Shown here piece after piece: positions 17,960 to 26,251 of a stretch of 47,090 bases of DNA; position 1 is the first letter of the stretch, and every line of letters begins with the position of its first letter. A program made the translations under genes and the position numbers. The stretch covers positions 1-47,090 of the forward strand of contig JAILBW010000207.1 in the NCBI GenBank assembly GCA_024680695.1, given 5' to 3'. The DNA is from Bacteroidaceae bacterium. Lineage in GTDB: Bacteria > Bacteroidota > Bacteroidia > Bacteroidales > Bacteroidaceae. The notes beneath the pieces were generated by a model. That model was given only the letters and a program-made list of their open reading frames with translations, made no database searches and was not told the origin of the DNA.

Positions 17960-20140
17960 ATGCAAATGCAGAAGACGCTTTGGGGCGCCATGATGCTCAT
18001 TGCAGCATGCACCTACGGCAAGAACGAGATTTCCATCGAGACCAGCCACACTCAGCTGGTGTTGCAAGTGAAAGATGACGGGCGCCTCTATCAGACCTAC
18101 CTCGGCGAGCGCGTCTCGGGTATCGAAGACCTCGCGCTGTTCGACATGCCCCGCCTGCGTCGCTCCCATACTCTGACGCGCGGCTTCGAGGCCTATCCCG
18201 TACTGGGCACTGAAGATTTCTTCGAGCAGGCACTCGAGATCCGACATGCCGACGGCAATCCCACTTCGGTGCTCAAATACGTCAGCCACGAGCAAATAAT
18301 CCGCGACGGCTTCGTTGAGACAATCATCCGTCTGCATGATGAAGTGTATCCCCTCAATGTCACGCTCCACTACGCGGCCTATGCCGACGACGACATCATC
18401 CGCCAGTGGAGCGAGATATCGCACGACGAGAAGGGGCAGGTATATCTCAAACGCTACGCCTCCTCGATGCTATACTTCGAAGAGACGACGTATTACCTTA
18501 CCGAGTTTGCCAGCGACTGGGCACGCGAGATGCAAATGAGCAGCCAACAGTTGCAGTTTGGCAAGAAGATCATCGACTCGCGTCTGGGAGCCCGCGCCAC
18601 GATGTTCGCCCAGCCCTTCTTTGAAGTAGGACTCGACGGACCCGTAGGCGAGGAGCAGGGCCGTGTCCTAATGGGCACCCTGGGCTGGACGGGTAACTTC
18701 CGCTTCACCTTCGAGGTGGACAACAACGGCGCGCTCCGCATCGTCTCGGGCATCAATCCCGATGCATCGGCCTATCTCCTGTCCCGTAGTACGACGTTCC
18801 GCACCCCCGACTTCTATTTCACCCTTTCGACCGAGGGCACAGGCATGGGCAGCCGACGCTTCCAGCGCTGGGCCCTACGCCACCAGCTTCACATGGGAGC
18901 CGAGGACCGCATGACGTTGCTCAACAACTGGGAGAACACCCACTTCGACTTCAACGAACAATCGCTCGCCGACCTCTGCGGCGAAGCCAAGGCACTGGGC
19001 GTAGATCTCTTCCTGCTCGACGACGGATGGTTTGGCAACAAATATCCGCGCAGCAACGACAAGGCAGGTCTGGGCGACTGGGAGGCCACACGCGAAAAGT
19101 TGCCCAACGGCGTACCGGCATTGGTAAAGGCCGCCAATGAACGCGGCGTGGAGTTCGGCATCTGGATTGAGCCCGAAATGGTTAATCCAAAAAGCGAGCT
19201 GGCCGAGAACCATCCAGATTGGATTATCCGCCTCCCCGAACGAGACACTTACTATCAACGCAATCAGCTGGTGCTCGACCTCACGAACCCCAAGGTACAG
19301 GACTATGTCTTCTCCATCGTGGACCGCCTGATGCAGGAGAATCCGAAGTTGAAATTCTTCAAGTGGGACTGCAACTCGCCCATCACGAACATCTACTCGG
19401 CCTACGAGAAAGAGAATCAGGGCAACCTCTACGTCGATTATGTGCGCGGACTCTACAACGTTCTCCAACGCATTCAGGCGAAATACCCCACGCTCTACAT
19501 GATGATGTGCTCGGGCGGCGGCGGACGCAGCGACTTCGAAGGGTTGCGCTACTTCAGCGAGTTCTGGCTCTCCGACAACACCGACCCCGTCGAACGCCTC
19601 TTCATCCAATGGGGCTACAGCCAGTTCATGCCTTCCAAGGCCATGTGCGCTCATGTAACGAACTGGAACTCGCGAGCCTCCGTCAAGTTCCGCGTCGACG
19701 TAGCCTTCTCGTGCAAGCTGGGATTCGATATCGGCCTGAAAGGGCTCTCGGAGCAGGAACTGCACTATTGCCAGCAGGCCATCACCGAGTACAACCGCCT
19801 GAAGCCACTCATCTTCAGCCCCAACCTCTATCGGCTCTATTCGCCTTACGACGGTCCCCACTGCGTAATGGAGCGAGTCAGTGACGACCGCGCTCATGCC
19901 CTTGTGATGGCCTACGACATCCATCCTCGATATGCCGAACGGGTAGCTCCAGTGCGACTGCGAGGCCTCGACCCGCAGATGCGCTACCGAGTGCGCGAGA
20001 TTTGCCTCATGAACGGACAGAAGAGCCGTCTCAGCTGCCACGACAAGACCTACTCGGGCGACTATCTGATGAAGGTGGGCCTCACGCTGCTCAGCGCCAG
20101 CGACATGACCAGCCATCTCATCGAGCTTACCCGAGAGTAG
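17960..20140 (+). CDS. GH36 alpha-galactosidase, lipoprotein
   Basis: 726 residues. The N-terminus MQMQKTLWGAMMLIAAC is a lipoprotein signal with Cys17. The beta-supersandwich N-domain covers about 25-290, then the TIM barrel: 'LFLLDDGWFGNKYPRSND', 'GVEFGIWIEPEMVNPKSEL', and nucleophile Asp470 in KWDCN. Acid/base Asp539 lies in SDNTDP, followed by 'RASVKFRVDVAFSCKLGFDI'. These are diagnostic of GH36 alpha-galactosidases that act on raffinose-type oligosaccharides or galactomannan side chains. Cell-surface or periplasmic anchoring is inferred from the lipobox. An intrinsic terminator lies 38 bp after the stop. It is 38 bp after the metalloprotease gene. Confidence 0.94.
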   Translation: MQMQKTLWGAMMLIAACTYGKNEISIETSHTQLVLQVKDDGRLYQTYLGERVSGIEDLALFDMPRLRRSHTLTRGFEAYPVLGTEDFFEQALEIRHADGNPTSVLKYVSHEQIIRDGFVETIIRLHDEVYPLNVTLHYAAYADDDIIRQWSEISHDEKGQVYLKRYASSMLYFEETTYYLTEFASDWAREMQMSSQQLQFGKKIIDSRLGARATMFAQPFFEVGLDGPVGEEQGRVLMGTLGWTGNFRFTFEVDNNGALRIVSGINPDASAYLLSRSTTFRTPDFYFTLSTEGTGMGSRRFQRWALRHQLHMGAEDRMTLLNNWENTHFDFNEQSLADLCGEAKALGVDLFLLDDGWFGNKYPRSNDKAGLGDWEATREKLPNGVPALVKAANERGVEFGIWIEPEMVNPKSELAENHPDWIIRLPERDTYYQRNQLVLDLTNPKVQDYVFSIVDRLMQENPKLKFFKWDCNSPITNIYSAYEKENQGNLYVDYVRGLYNVLQRIQAKYPTLYMMMCSGGGGRSDFEGLRYFSEFWLSDNTDPVERLFIQWGYSQFMPSKAMCAHVTNWNSRASVKFRVDVAFSCKLGFDIGLKGLSEQELHYCQQAITEYNRLKPLIFSPNLYRLYSPYDGPHCVMERVSDDRAHALVMAYDIHPRYAERVAPVRLRGLDPQMRYRVREICLMNGQKSRLSCHDKTYSGDYLMKVGLTLLSASDMTSHLIELTRE

Positions 20141-20177
20141 GAGGCTGTCCACCCAATGCAATGGGCTTCACAAAGCG

Positions 20178-20212
20178 GTCGCCCCGTCGGTTTCGGCGGG
20201 GCGACACTTTTT
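20178..20212 (+). terminator. Intrinsic terminator after the GH36 gene
   Basis: GTCGCCCCG (20178-20186) pairs perfectly with CGGGGCGAC (20197-20205) around a 10-nt loop, followed by T5 at 20208-20212. It points in the direction of the GH36 gene and separates it from the convergent M56 gene. Confidence 0.85.
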
Positions 20213-20300
20213 CCTCCGGGCAGGACATCACTGCAGTGCCCGATGACGAGCAAGAGAATTGCTCAAGTATTAAACATTAATTAAGTCGCTTCAAGTCAGG

Positions 20301-21845
20301 TCAGTTCAGGCGGAACATGAAGGGTAAATGGAAATGGCATCTCACGGCATCGCCCTCCTCGTTGCGCGCAGGTTCCCAACGCGGCATAGATTCCACCACA
20401 CGTTTTCCTTCTTCGTAGAGCAATTGACCGAGGTCGTCGCCAGCCTTTGGCTGAAGGGTGGACTCTGGATTCTTCTGTTTGTAGTCGTCCACATCGGCCT
20501 GCGTCAGGCGCTTTCCAGCACCGCGCACCTTTTCGACATTGGTGATGCGTCCGTCTTTCTCCACGACGAATTTGAGTATCACCCGTCCCTGCACTTCGAA
20601 TTCCTTGCACAACTGAGGATAGTGCATGCTTTCACTCAAGAACTTGAAACAAGCGTCCCATCCGCCAGGGTACTCAGCATTCTTGGCCGGCTTGTCGTAA
20701 ACGACTGTATCCTCGGGAGCGGATGCCACCTGGCTGCTAAGTGCCTGTTCCAGCGACTCGAAACCCAATTCCTTCAATTCGTCAAGAGTAAAACGCTGAA
20801 GCACCAAGTCCTTCATCTCGCTGGGAGAGACGTATTGAACTCGCCGCGAGGAAGTTTTTTCGTCGGAAATTTGCAGGTTTGCGGATTTCGCAGTACTTTT
20901 GCCAGCGAGATTGTTCACAGCACCCTCGATGGGGCTGACGAGTTTTGGCGTGGCGAAGACACTGAGTGCCAACGCGGCCGCGGGGATGACATAGAGCGCA
21001 CGGGCCCGCATCCACGCACTTGATTTGCTTTTTTTGCACATCATAGTGATACGTTTTAAAGTTAAACTGTGATTGAAGCTGTTGGCAAAAGCGTAGGAAC
21101 CTGAGCCAACAGCTTTTTTTATTACAAGCATCTGATAGCCGCGCGCCGAGACGCCCTGACGCAGGACATAGTCATCGGCCTCGTATTCGTGCACATCGCG
21201 CAGGCTGATTGCCAGCATATAGACGAGCGGATTCCACCATTGCAGCATCTCCACCAGCGTGAGCAGCAATACGTCCCACGAATGGCGGGCGCGAATATGG
21301 CCAGCCTCATGGAGCAGAATCTCGCGTCCGTTTTCCTCATAGTCCTGCCGACTGATAACGATATTACGCATCCAGCTGAAGGGCGACAGGTCGCGCGCCT
21401 GGCAGTGAACCGTCATTCCGTCGCGCCGCTCTATCCAAAGGCTGCCGCGCCTGACGCCCCGCATCAGTCGCCATAGCTGCCAGATACGAACCAACAGTAC
21501 GCCGCCCATACCTATTATATATATAGCGGCCAGCACGGCAAAAAGCATCACCCCACCCTGCGCAGCGCGACTCTCACCCGTCACCTCCACCTCGTCGAGC
21601 ATGGTCACCGGCACCCCCAACTCCACAAGCTGCATCTGGGCAGCATGGACGACAGGCTGCCGATCCAAGGACAGCCACGAAACGTTGCACAGGGGGAGCA
21701 CCAACGACGACAGCAGGATGGCAAGCAGCATCGCACGGTTGAAGCGGAAGAAACTTTCGCGACGCAGCATCAGCACGAAGGGCACATAGAGCAGCACCAG
21801 CACGAAGGCCGACTTCATCGAATACATCAGCAGGGCAGCCATCAC
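20301..21845 (-). CDS. M56 (BlaR1-type) membrane metallopeptidase fused to a TonB C-terminal domain
   Basis: 514 residues. Hydrophobic segments at about 10-27, 39-56 and 100-119 precede the M56 domain with the gluzincin motif HEAGH (His179, Glu180, His183) and 'DVHEYEADDYVL', which should hold the third ligand. A further transmembrane segment lies near 285-303. The periplasmic tail ends in a TonB_C-like domain (about 385-475: 'YPGGWDACFKFLSESMHYPQ', 'VQGRVILKFVVEKDGRITNV'). M56/BlaR1 proteins sense a signal and cleave or inactivate the BlaI repressor. The blaI-like gene lies directly upstream, overlapping by 4 bp, so the pair forms one unit. The regulated target is not obvious. Confidence 0.9.
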   Translation of the reverse strand: MMAALLMYSMKSAFVLVLLYVPFVLMLRRESFFRFNRAMLLAILLSSLVLPLCNVSWLSLDRQPVVHAAQMQLVELGVPVTMLDEVEVTGESRAAQGGVMLFAVLAAIYIIGMGGVLLVRIWQLWRLMRGVRRGSLWIERRDGMTVHCQARDLSPFSWMRNIVISRQDYEENGREILLHEAGHIRARHSWDVLLLTLVEMLQWWNPLVYMLAISLRDVHEYEADDYVLRQGVSARGYQMLVIKKAVGSGSYAFANSFNHSLTLKRITMMCKKSKSSAWMRARALYVIPAAALALSVFATPKLVSPIEGAVNNLAGKSTAKSANLQISDEKTSSRRVQYVSPSEMKDLVLQRFTLDELKELGFESLEQALSSQVASAPEDTVVYDKPAKNAEYPGGWDACFKFLSESMHYPQLCKEFEVQGRVILKFVVEKDGRITNVEKVRGAGKRLTQADVDDYKQKNPESTLQPKAGDDLGQLLYEEGKRVVESMPRWEPARNEEGDAVRCHFHLPFMFRLN

Positions 21846-22231
21846 ACCTCACCCCCTTCCTCTATCATCGAGAGCATCGCCTGCACCTCCTGCGACGTCA
21901 GATTCTCCTCCCGCACAAAATAACTGAGCATCGACCTCACACTGCCGCCGAAGAAGCGGTGCTTCACGGCCTGCATCGTCCGCCGCGTATATTCGTCCTT
22001 CGAGATGAGGGGCACGAAACGATGCGTCTTCCCCTGCCCTTTGGCCTTATGGAAGTCCAGATAGCCCTTCTCGTAAAGCACTTTCAGGTAAGTGGCCACC
22101 GTAGTATAGGCCGGCTTCGGCTCTTCCATCTTTTCCAGGACATCCCAAGCACAGACGTCGCCGCCCAACTGCCAGATGATGTCCATCACCTGGAACTCCA
22201 CGCGAGTCAATGTGTCTTCACTTCGTTTCAT
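21842..22231 (-). CDS. BlaI/MecI/CopY family transcriptional repressor
   Basis: 129 residues with the winged-helix fold of BlaI: 'LTRVEFQVMDIIWQLGG', 'PAYTTVATYLKVLYEKGYLD' (recognition helix and wing) and 'GKTHRFVPLISKDEYTRR', then a dimerisation helix region. Its stop overlaps the ATG of the M56 gene by 4 bp, so the two are translationally coupled. In this family the M56 partner triggers loss of repression. A promoter and an inverted repeat that could be its own operator lie upstream. Confidence 0.94.
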   Translation of the reverse strand: MKRSEDTLTRVEFQVMDIIWQLGGDVCAWDVLEKMEEPKPAYTTVATYLKVLYEKGYLDFHKAKGQGKTHRFVPLISKDEYTRRTMQAVKHRFFGGSVRSMLSYFVREENLTSQEVQAMLSMIEEGGEV

Positions 22232-22259
22232 AGTCTGGTTTCATTTAGTGTTACGCCGG

Positions 22260-22302
22260 CAAAGGTAAAGTGTTTCTCTGAATATCGCAATGTTTCGATA
22301 TT
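22260..22302 (-). promoter_or_regulatory. blaI promoter with overlapping candidate operator
   Basis: On the minus strand ATTG (22291-22288), 20 bp, TACCTTTG (22267-22260). A perfect 7-bp inverted repeat AATATCG (22281-22287) / CGATATT (22296-22302) with an 8-bp spacer covers the -33 box, where an autorepressor would bind. BlaI binding is inferred. Confidence 0.6.
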
Positions 22303-22384
22303 GAAAACTTTCGAGATTGCTCTACTTTTAACGTTTATTCGTAGTAATTGGGGTGAACTGTGCGGTTATTCAGCGAAAAGTTCA

Positions 22385-22392
22385 TATCTTTG
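22385..22392 (+). promoter_or_regulatory. -7 element for the GH16-queH pair
   Basis: TATCTTTG, an exact TAnnTTTG, 29 bp before the GH16 ATG at 22421. No clear -33 box. It supports the start at 22421 against the long upstream open frame, which is the reverse of blaI. Confidence 0.55.
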
Positions 22393-22420
22393 CAGCGCAA
22401 ATCTCACAAAAAAGACCAAT

Positions 22421-23230
22421 ATGAAGAGAATGATCCTCGCATGCTGCGCCGCAGCAATCGCATTCGGTGCCTGCTCAAATCCGAAAATCGACAGTTGTCC
22501 GCTCGAAGGATACAAACTGGTGTGGAACGACGAGTTCAAGGGAAACTCGCTCGACACCGCGAAGTGGGTCTATCAGGAAGCACCGGCCGGATGGGTGAAC
22601 AATGAACTGCAAACTTACGTCAAGGGCACTACGCCCGAGGGAAGCCCCACAGTCGTAGTCAGCGACGGCACGCTGAAAATCCACGCCCTGAAGGAGGGCG
22701 ACAAGGTGTATTCGGGGCGCATCTACGGAAACCGTCAGGAGGGATTCCTCTACGGCTACGTCGAGGCGCGCATCAAGTTGCCCGTAGGTCGCGGCACCTG
22801 GCCCGCCTTCTGGATGATGCCTGTCAATCGGGTGAAGGGATGGCCTGCCGACGGCGAGATCGACATCATGGAGGAGGTAGGCGCCAATCCGAACTACGTA
22901 TCCTCGTCGATCCATTGCAAGGCCTACAACCACCCGATGCAGACGCAGAAGACCCACGAGTCGCTCTGCCCCACTGCCGAGACGGACTTCCATGTCTACG
23001 CAATGGAATGGACGGCCGACTACATCCGCACCTACGTGGACGGCACCGAGCAGTTCTACTTCGAGAATGACGGAACGGGGAACAACGACACCTGGCCCTA
23101 CCTGACACCCTTCTACCCCATCCTCAATGTGGCATGGGGCGGAAACTGGGGCGGCTACAAAGGCATCGACTGGGAGGCACTGCCCGTGACGATGGAGGTC
23201 GATTACGTCCGCGTTTGGCAAAAGAAATGA
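22421..23230 (+). CDS. GH16 family beta-glucanase/laminarinase-like lipoprotein
   Basis: 269 residues from the ATG at 22421. Lipoprotein signal MKRMILACCAAAIAFGAC (Cys18). The jelly-roll domain shows 'YKLVWNDEFKGNSLDTAKW', 'RGTWPAFWMMPVNRVKGWP' and the catalytic motif EIDIMEEV with nucleophile Glu146, Asp148 and acid/base Glu151, the ExDxxE form typical of bacterial laminarinases and lichenases. It ends with 'MEVDYVRVWQKK'. It should cut beta-1,3 or mixed-linkage glucans at the cell envelope. The stop codon overlaps the start of queH (ATGA), an unexpected coupling. Confidence 0.93.
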   Translation: MKRMILACCAAAIAFGACSNPKIDSCPLEGYKLVWNDEFKGNSLDTAKWVYQEAPAGWVNNELQTYVKGTTPEGSPTVVVSDGTLKIHALKEGDKVYSGRIYGNRQEGFLYGYVEARIKLPVGRGTWPAFWMMPVNRVKGWPADGEIDIMEEVGANPNYVSSSIHCKAYNHPMQTQKTHESLCPTAETDFHVYAMEWTADYIRTYVDGTEQFYFENDGTGNNDTWPYLTPFYPILNVAWGGNWGGYKGIDWEALPVTMEVDYVRVWQKK

Positions 23231-23796
23231 CCAAGCTCCCCGAAGACCATCTCCCGTCCCAGGTGCTGCTGCATGCCTGCTGCGCCCCCTGCTCCAGCGC
23301 CATTGTGGAGTGGATGATCCGGCACGACATCCGCCCCACCATCTTCTATTACAATCCCAACATCTGGCCGCGCGAGGAATACGAGACGCGCAAGCAGGAG
23401 AGCAAGCGGCATGCCGAAGGCCTCGGCATCCAATGGATCGACGGCGACTACGACCACGACCGGTGGCTCGTCGATGTGCAGGGGCTCGAGTGCGAACCCG
23501 AGCGCGGTCGCCGCTGCCAGCAGTGCTTCACGTTGCGACTCCTTGAGGCAGCCCGCGAAGCCCGACGCCAGGGCATCGAGGTGTTTGCCACCACTTTGGC
23601 CTCCTCCCGCTGGAAAAGTCTGGAGCAGATAAACCTCGCCGGACAGTCGGCCGAGCAGGCAGTCCCCGGCACACGTTTCTGGGCACAGAACTGGCGCAAG
23701 GGAGGCCTGCAGGAGCGCCGCAACCAGCTCCTGCGCGAGTTTGCCTTCTACAACCAGCAATACTGCGGCTGCGAGTTCAGCATGAAGAGGGAATAG
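23227..23796 (+). CDS. queH: Epoxyqueuosine reductase QueH
   Basis: 189 residues from an ATG overlapping the GH16 stop by 4 bp (ATGA). It has the QueH (formerly DUF208) signature: 'VLLHACCAPCSSAIVEWM' with Cys18, Cys19 and Cys22, 'FYYNPNIWPREEYETRK', CQQCF with Cys97 and Cys100, and a C-terminal YCGCEFS. These cysteines bind the Fe-S cluster and metal used to reduce epoxyqueuosine to queuosine in tRNA. The enzyme is cytosolic. It does not share a pathway with GH16; co-translation may only ensure expression. Confidence 0.95.
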   Translation: MTKLPEDHLPSQVLLHACCAPCSSAIVEWMIRHDIRPTIFYYNPNIWPREEYETRKQESKRHAEGLGIQWIDGDYDHDRWLVDVQGLECEPERGRRCQQCFTLRLLEAAREARRQGIEVFATTLASSRWKSLEQINLAGQSAEQAVPGTRFWAQNWRKGGLQERRNQLLREFAFYNQQYCGCEFSMKRE

Positions 23797-24082
23797 AGGG
23801 TCGGGAGACTTTCCCAAATCTCTGAAACTTGGCTAATTGGAATGCTCCGCCTTGCGGATGAGTTGTTCCTATCGGCGCAAGGGGGCACTCCTGCTGAGCA
23901 AAGTGTGTCCTTGGGATTGCCAACCCTATCGCACCAGCCTCTGGCAAGCAACAGAAAAGCTTGCTGTGACAAACCGAAATGCTGCATCGAGATTGCAGCA
24001 AAGACAACATGCTTTTGTCTAAGTGCAAAGGTTGCAAATGCAAAATGCAAAATGCAAAACATTGCGGGTAGCGAGCAAAAAT

Positions 24083-24192
24083 ACGACAGCAAGCAGAGGC
24101 TCCCGCGACAGCAAGCAGAGGCTTCCGCGACAGCAAGCAGAAGCGCCCGCGACAGCAAGCAGAAGCTTCCGCGACAGCAAGCAGAAATTTAG
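24083..24192. repeat. 22-bp tandem repeat array C (5 units)
   Basis: Five contiguous 22-bp units starting at 24083, 24105, 24127, 24149 and 24171. Each has GCGACAGCAAGCAGA (ACGACAG... in the first), then a GGCTTCC-like variable end; the last unit decays into AATTT. Core and period are as in the arrays at 2589, 12544 and 35295. Confidence 0.92.
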
Positions 24193-24301
24193 TCCTCGTC
24201 AGGGTTAAGTCAGACAGCATTCAACCCCTTCATTTTTAAAACGTGACCCATCCCGTTCGCCTGCGTCGTTTCGCTGGACAGAACCCTTCCCAGGGAGGCA
24301 C

Positions 24302-24329
24302 AACAGCCTTTTCATTTAGAGCTGTTTTT
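24302..24329 (+). terminator. Possible plus-strand terminator
   Basis: AACAGC (24302-24307) pairs with GCTGTT (24321-24326), running into a T-tract at 24325-24329. It is about 500 bp after queH, so it may end a long 3' UTR or antisense transcript. Confidence 0.4.
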
Positions 24330-24355
24330 AGTCGCATCGGCTACTGCTTGCCGTG

Positions 24356-24404
24356 AAAAATCGAGGAGCCAAAGGGGGCATGAAATATTGCTCGCTTTGG
24401 TTCC
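24356..24404 (-). terminator. Possible terminator of the DUF5715 gene
   Basis: Arms 24365-24374 and 24395-24404 (10 bp, one A-C mismatch on the minus strand) are followed on the minus strand by T5 at 24360-24356. It starts 18 bp past the stop. Confidence 0.5.
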
Positions 24405-24421
24405 TTCCGTATCGAAGCGAG

Positions 24422-25195
24422 TCAGCGCACGGTGATGTGGAAGCAACCTTGCTTTATTTCGTGCTTGATATAGCAGCGCCCCTCCTGACGCAGGTCGCGC
24501 AGCACCTCGCTGAGCACCCACTTGAGTGTGTCGTTCTGAACAGTGCGCCGCGGCGCACCGTCGGGCGGCGAGACGGTGGTGTAGCGATTGTAGGCGATGT
24601 CGAAGGTGGTGCCGAAGCGGTGGCAGCTCTGCTCGCTGGCATTGCCGTTGCGCCGCAGGAGGCGAGCCACATCGTCCTCGGTGCGCAACACGCTGGACAC
24701 GATAATCTTATGCAGTGGCACACCTTTCACGTAGAGACTGTCGAGGAAGTTGCGCCCAATGTCGTGCAGGAGTATGCTGGCATGGGGAACGAGGTAGGGG
24801 ATGCTGCTATGCATCGACGGGTCGATGTCGTAGAAAGGATTGCAACCGACGAACACCAGTTCGCTCTTGCGCTCCTCGGCCTGACGACGGTCTCGAACGG
24901 GACGCACTCCCCAATGGCGGGCGGCGAGAATCTGCACATCTTGCACATCGGGGAAGGCCAGGTTGTAGGACGGTACGCTGCGAATGGGGTGCGGCAGAGA
25001 GGAACGTCGCTTGGTCGGACAGGATGCGCTGTCGGCAGGGGCTATCTTGCTGCACACACTGTCCGCCACCGGCGTGCTTTCCATCACCGGCGAGGGCTCC
25101 GACTGGGGGCGCAAAACCATGTAGCGGACTATGGCGAGCAGGCCAAAGACCGACGCACAGAGGGTAAGAAAGATGTTTTTCTTTAGTCTTCTCAT
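24422..25195 (-). CDS. DUF5715 protein, VanY/M15-like fold
   Basis: 257 residues from the ATG at 25195. One N-terminal membrane segment (about 7-26) is followed by a low-complexity linker. The globular part shows 'NPFYDIDPSMHSSIPYLVPH', 'VKGVPLHKIIVSSVLRTEDD' and the motif SCHRFGTTFD (His192, Asp199), with a final CFHITV (His253). SxHxxGxxxD plus a late His is the zinc-ligand pattern of M15/VanY-type peptidases, so a role in peptidoglycan peptide cleavage is plausible, but DUF5715 has no established activity that I know of. It diverges from phoH and has its own promoter very close to the ATG. Confidence 0.82.
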   Translation of the reverse strand: MRRLKKNIFLTLCASVFGLLAIVRYMVLRPQSEPSPVMESTPVADSVCSKIAPADSASCPTKRRSSLPHPIRSVPSYNLAFPDVQDVQILAARHWGVRPVRDRRQAEERKSELVFVGCNPFYDIDPSMHSSIPYLVPHASILLHDIGRNFLDSLYVKGVPLHKIIVSSVLRTEDDVARLLRRNGNASEQSCHRFGTTFDIAYNRYTTVSPPDGAPRRTVQNDTLKWVLSEVLRDLRQEGRCYIKHEIKQGCFHITVR

Positions 25196-25206
25196 AAAAT
25201 CGCGAA

Positions 25207-25237
25207 CAAAGTTAAGGAAAAAAGTGGCATTTTCAAA
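25207..25237 (-). promoter_or_regulatory. Promoter of the DUF5715 gene
   Basis: On the minus strand TTTG (25237-25234), 19 bp, TAACTTTG (25214-25207): exact consensus. The -7 box ends only 11 bp before the ATG at 25195, implying a very short 5' UTR. Confidence 0.75.
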
Positions 25238-25247
25238 ATAGATTGCG

Positions 25248-25255
25248 TAATTTTG
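25248..25255 (+). promoter_or_regulatory. -7 element of the phoH operon
   Basis: TAATTTTG, an exact TAnnTTTG, 36 bp before the phoH ATG. The -33 box is poor. It is adjacent to the divergent DUF5715 promoter. Confidence 0.5.
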
Positions 25256-25291
25256 TAGCTGAATTAGCAAAAGAATGTCCAAGCAAGGCCC

Positions 25292-26251
25292 ATGATAGAG
25301 AAACATATCGTTATTGAAGACGTCGACCCCGTGGTGCTCTACGGAGTGAACAATGCAAACCTGCAACTGGTGAAGGCGCTTTATCCGAAGCTGCGGATTG
25401 CGGCTCGCGGCAACGTGGTCCACGTAATGGGCGACGAGCTGCAGATGAGTGCTTTCGAAGAGAATATCGAGAAGCTGCAGCGACATTGCCTGACGTACAA
25501 CAGCCTGACGGAGGAGGATGTCATCAAGATCATCAAGGGCGAGAAGACGGGACGCGAGGGCATCGAGGGCGTCATCGTGTACAGCGTGACAGGAAAGCCC
25601 ATCACGGCGCGCAGCGAGAACCAGCAGCGCCTCGTCGAAGCCTACGCGAAGAACGACCTCATACTGGCCGTGGGGCCGGCTGGCTCGGGCAAGACCTATA
25701 CGAGCATCGCGCTGGCCGTGCGCGCGCTGAAGAACAAGGAGATACGCAAGATAATCCTTTCGCGTCCTGCCGTCGAGGCCGGCGAGAAGCTGGGATTCCT
25801 GCCGGGCGACATGAAGGAGAAGATCGACCCATACCTGCAGCCGCTCTACGACGCGCTGGAGGACATGATACCGCCACAGAAGCTGCGCGAGGTGATGGAA
25901 CAGGACATCATACAGATTGCGCCCCTCGCCTTCATGCGCGGACGCACCCTGAACGACGCGGTGATTATCCTGGACGAAGCACAGAACACGACCGGCGCAC
26001 AGATCAAGATGTTCCTCACCCGCATGGGCATGAACTCGAAGATGATAGTGACGGGCGACATGACGCAGATCGACCTGCCGCACAACGTGAAGTCGGGACT
26101 CGTCGAGGCGCTCGACATCCTGGGCGACATCCCCGGCATCAGCATCATCCGCATGAACAAGAAGGACATCGTGCGCCACAGGCTGGTGACCCGCATCGTG
26201 GAGGCATACGAGAGAAGTACAGAGAACAAACAGAACACCAATACATTATGA
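25292..26251 (+). CDS. phoH: PhoH-like ATPase
   Basis: 319 residues. Walker A GPAGSGKT (128-135), followed by '[20 protein letters not shown]', '[19 protein letters not shown]' and Walker B ILDEAQN, then '[13 protein letters not shown]': the classic PhoH/PhoL set. The N-terminal ~110 residues resemble the KH-like region of PhoH-type proteins. PhoH proteins are cytosolic ATPases linked to RNA handling. It leads a tight operon: its TGA overlaps the purC ATG (ATGA). Confidence 0.95.
   Translation: MIEKHIVIEDVDPVVLYGVNNANLQLVKALYPKLRIAARGNVVHVMGDELQMSAFEENIEKLQRHCLTYNSLTEEDVIKIIKGEKTGREGIEGVIVYSVTGKPITARSENQQRLVEAYAKNDLILAVGPAGSGKTYTSIALAVRALKNKEIRKIILSRPAVEAGEKLGFLPGDMKEKIDPYLQPLYDALEDMIPPQKLREVMEQDIIQIAPLAFMRGRTLNDAVIILDEAQNTTGAQIKMFLTRMGMNSKMIVTGDMTQIDLPHNVKSGLVEALDILGDIPGISIIRMNKKDIVRHRLVTRIVEAYERSTENKQNTNTL

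Larger units (their letters stand above)
23797..24421. other. Convergent intergenic region, no gene seen
   Basis: About 625 bp between the 3' ends of queH (+) and the DUF5715 gene (-). It contains a short 7-bp tandem repeat (GCAAAAT-type, 24035-24061), the 22-bp array at 24083, and two hairpins that may terminate transcription in each direction. Open frames here are low-complexity reverse translations of the repeats and are not credible genes. Confidence 0.7.

Noticed and set aside
21959..22420. N-terminal extension of the GH16 protein
   Set aside because: The extension is the reverse of blaI; the ATG at 22421 begins a lipoprotein signal and follows a -7 element.
10838..23796. A classical polysaccharide utilisation locus around GH30, GH36 and GH16
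   Set aside because: There is no SusC/SusD pair, hybrid two-component sensor or ECF-sigma/anti-sigma pair, and the glycosidases are separated by unrelated genes.
23777..24220. Cysteine/alanine-rich minus-strand frame
   Set aside because: It is the translation of the 22-bp array in reverse and has no coding features.
25486..26247. Long N-terminal extension of purC
   Set aside because: It overlaps phoH in another frame; the ATG at 26248 gives the normal PurC N-terminus and a standard ATGA overlap.
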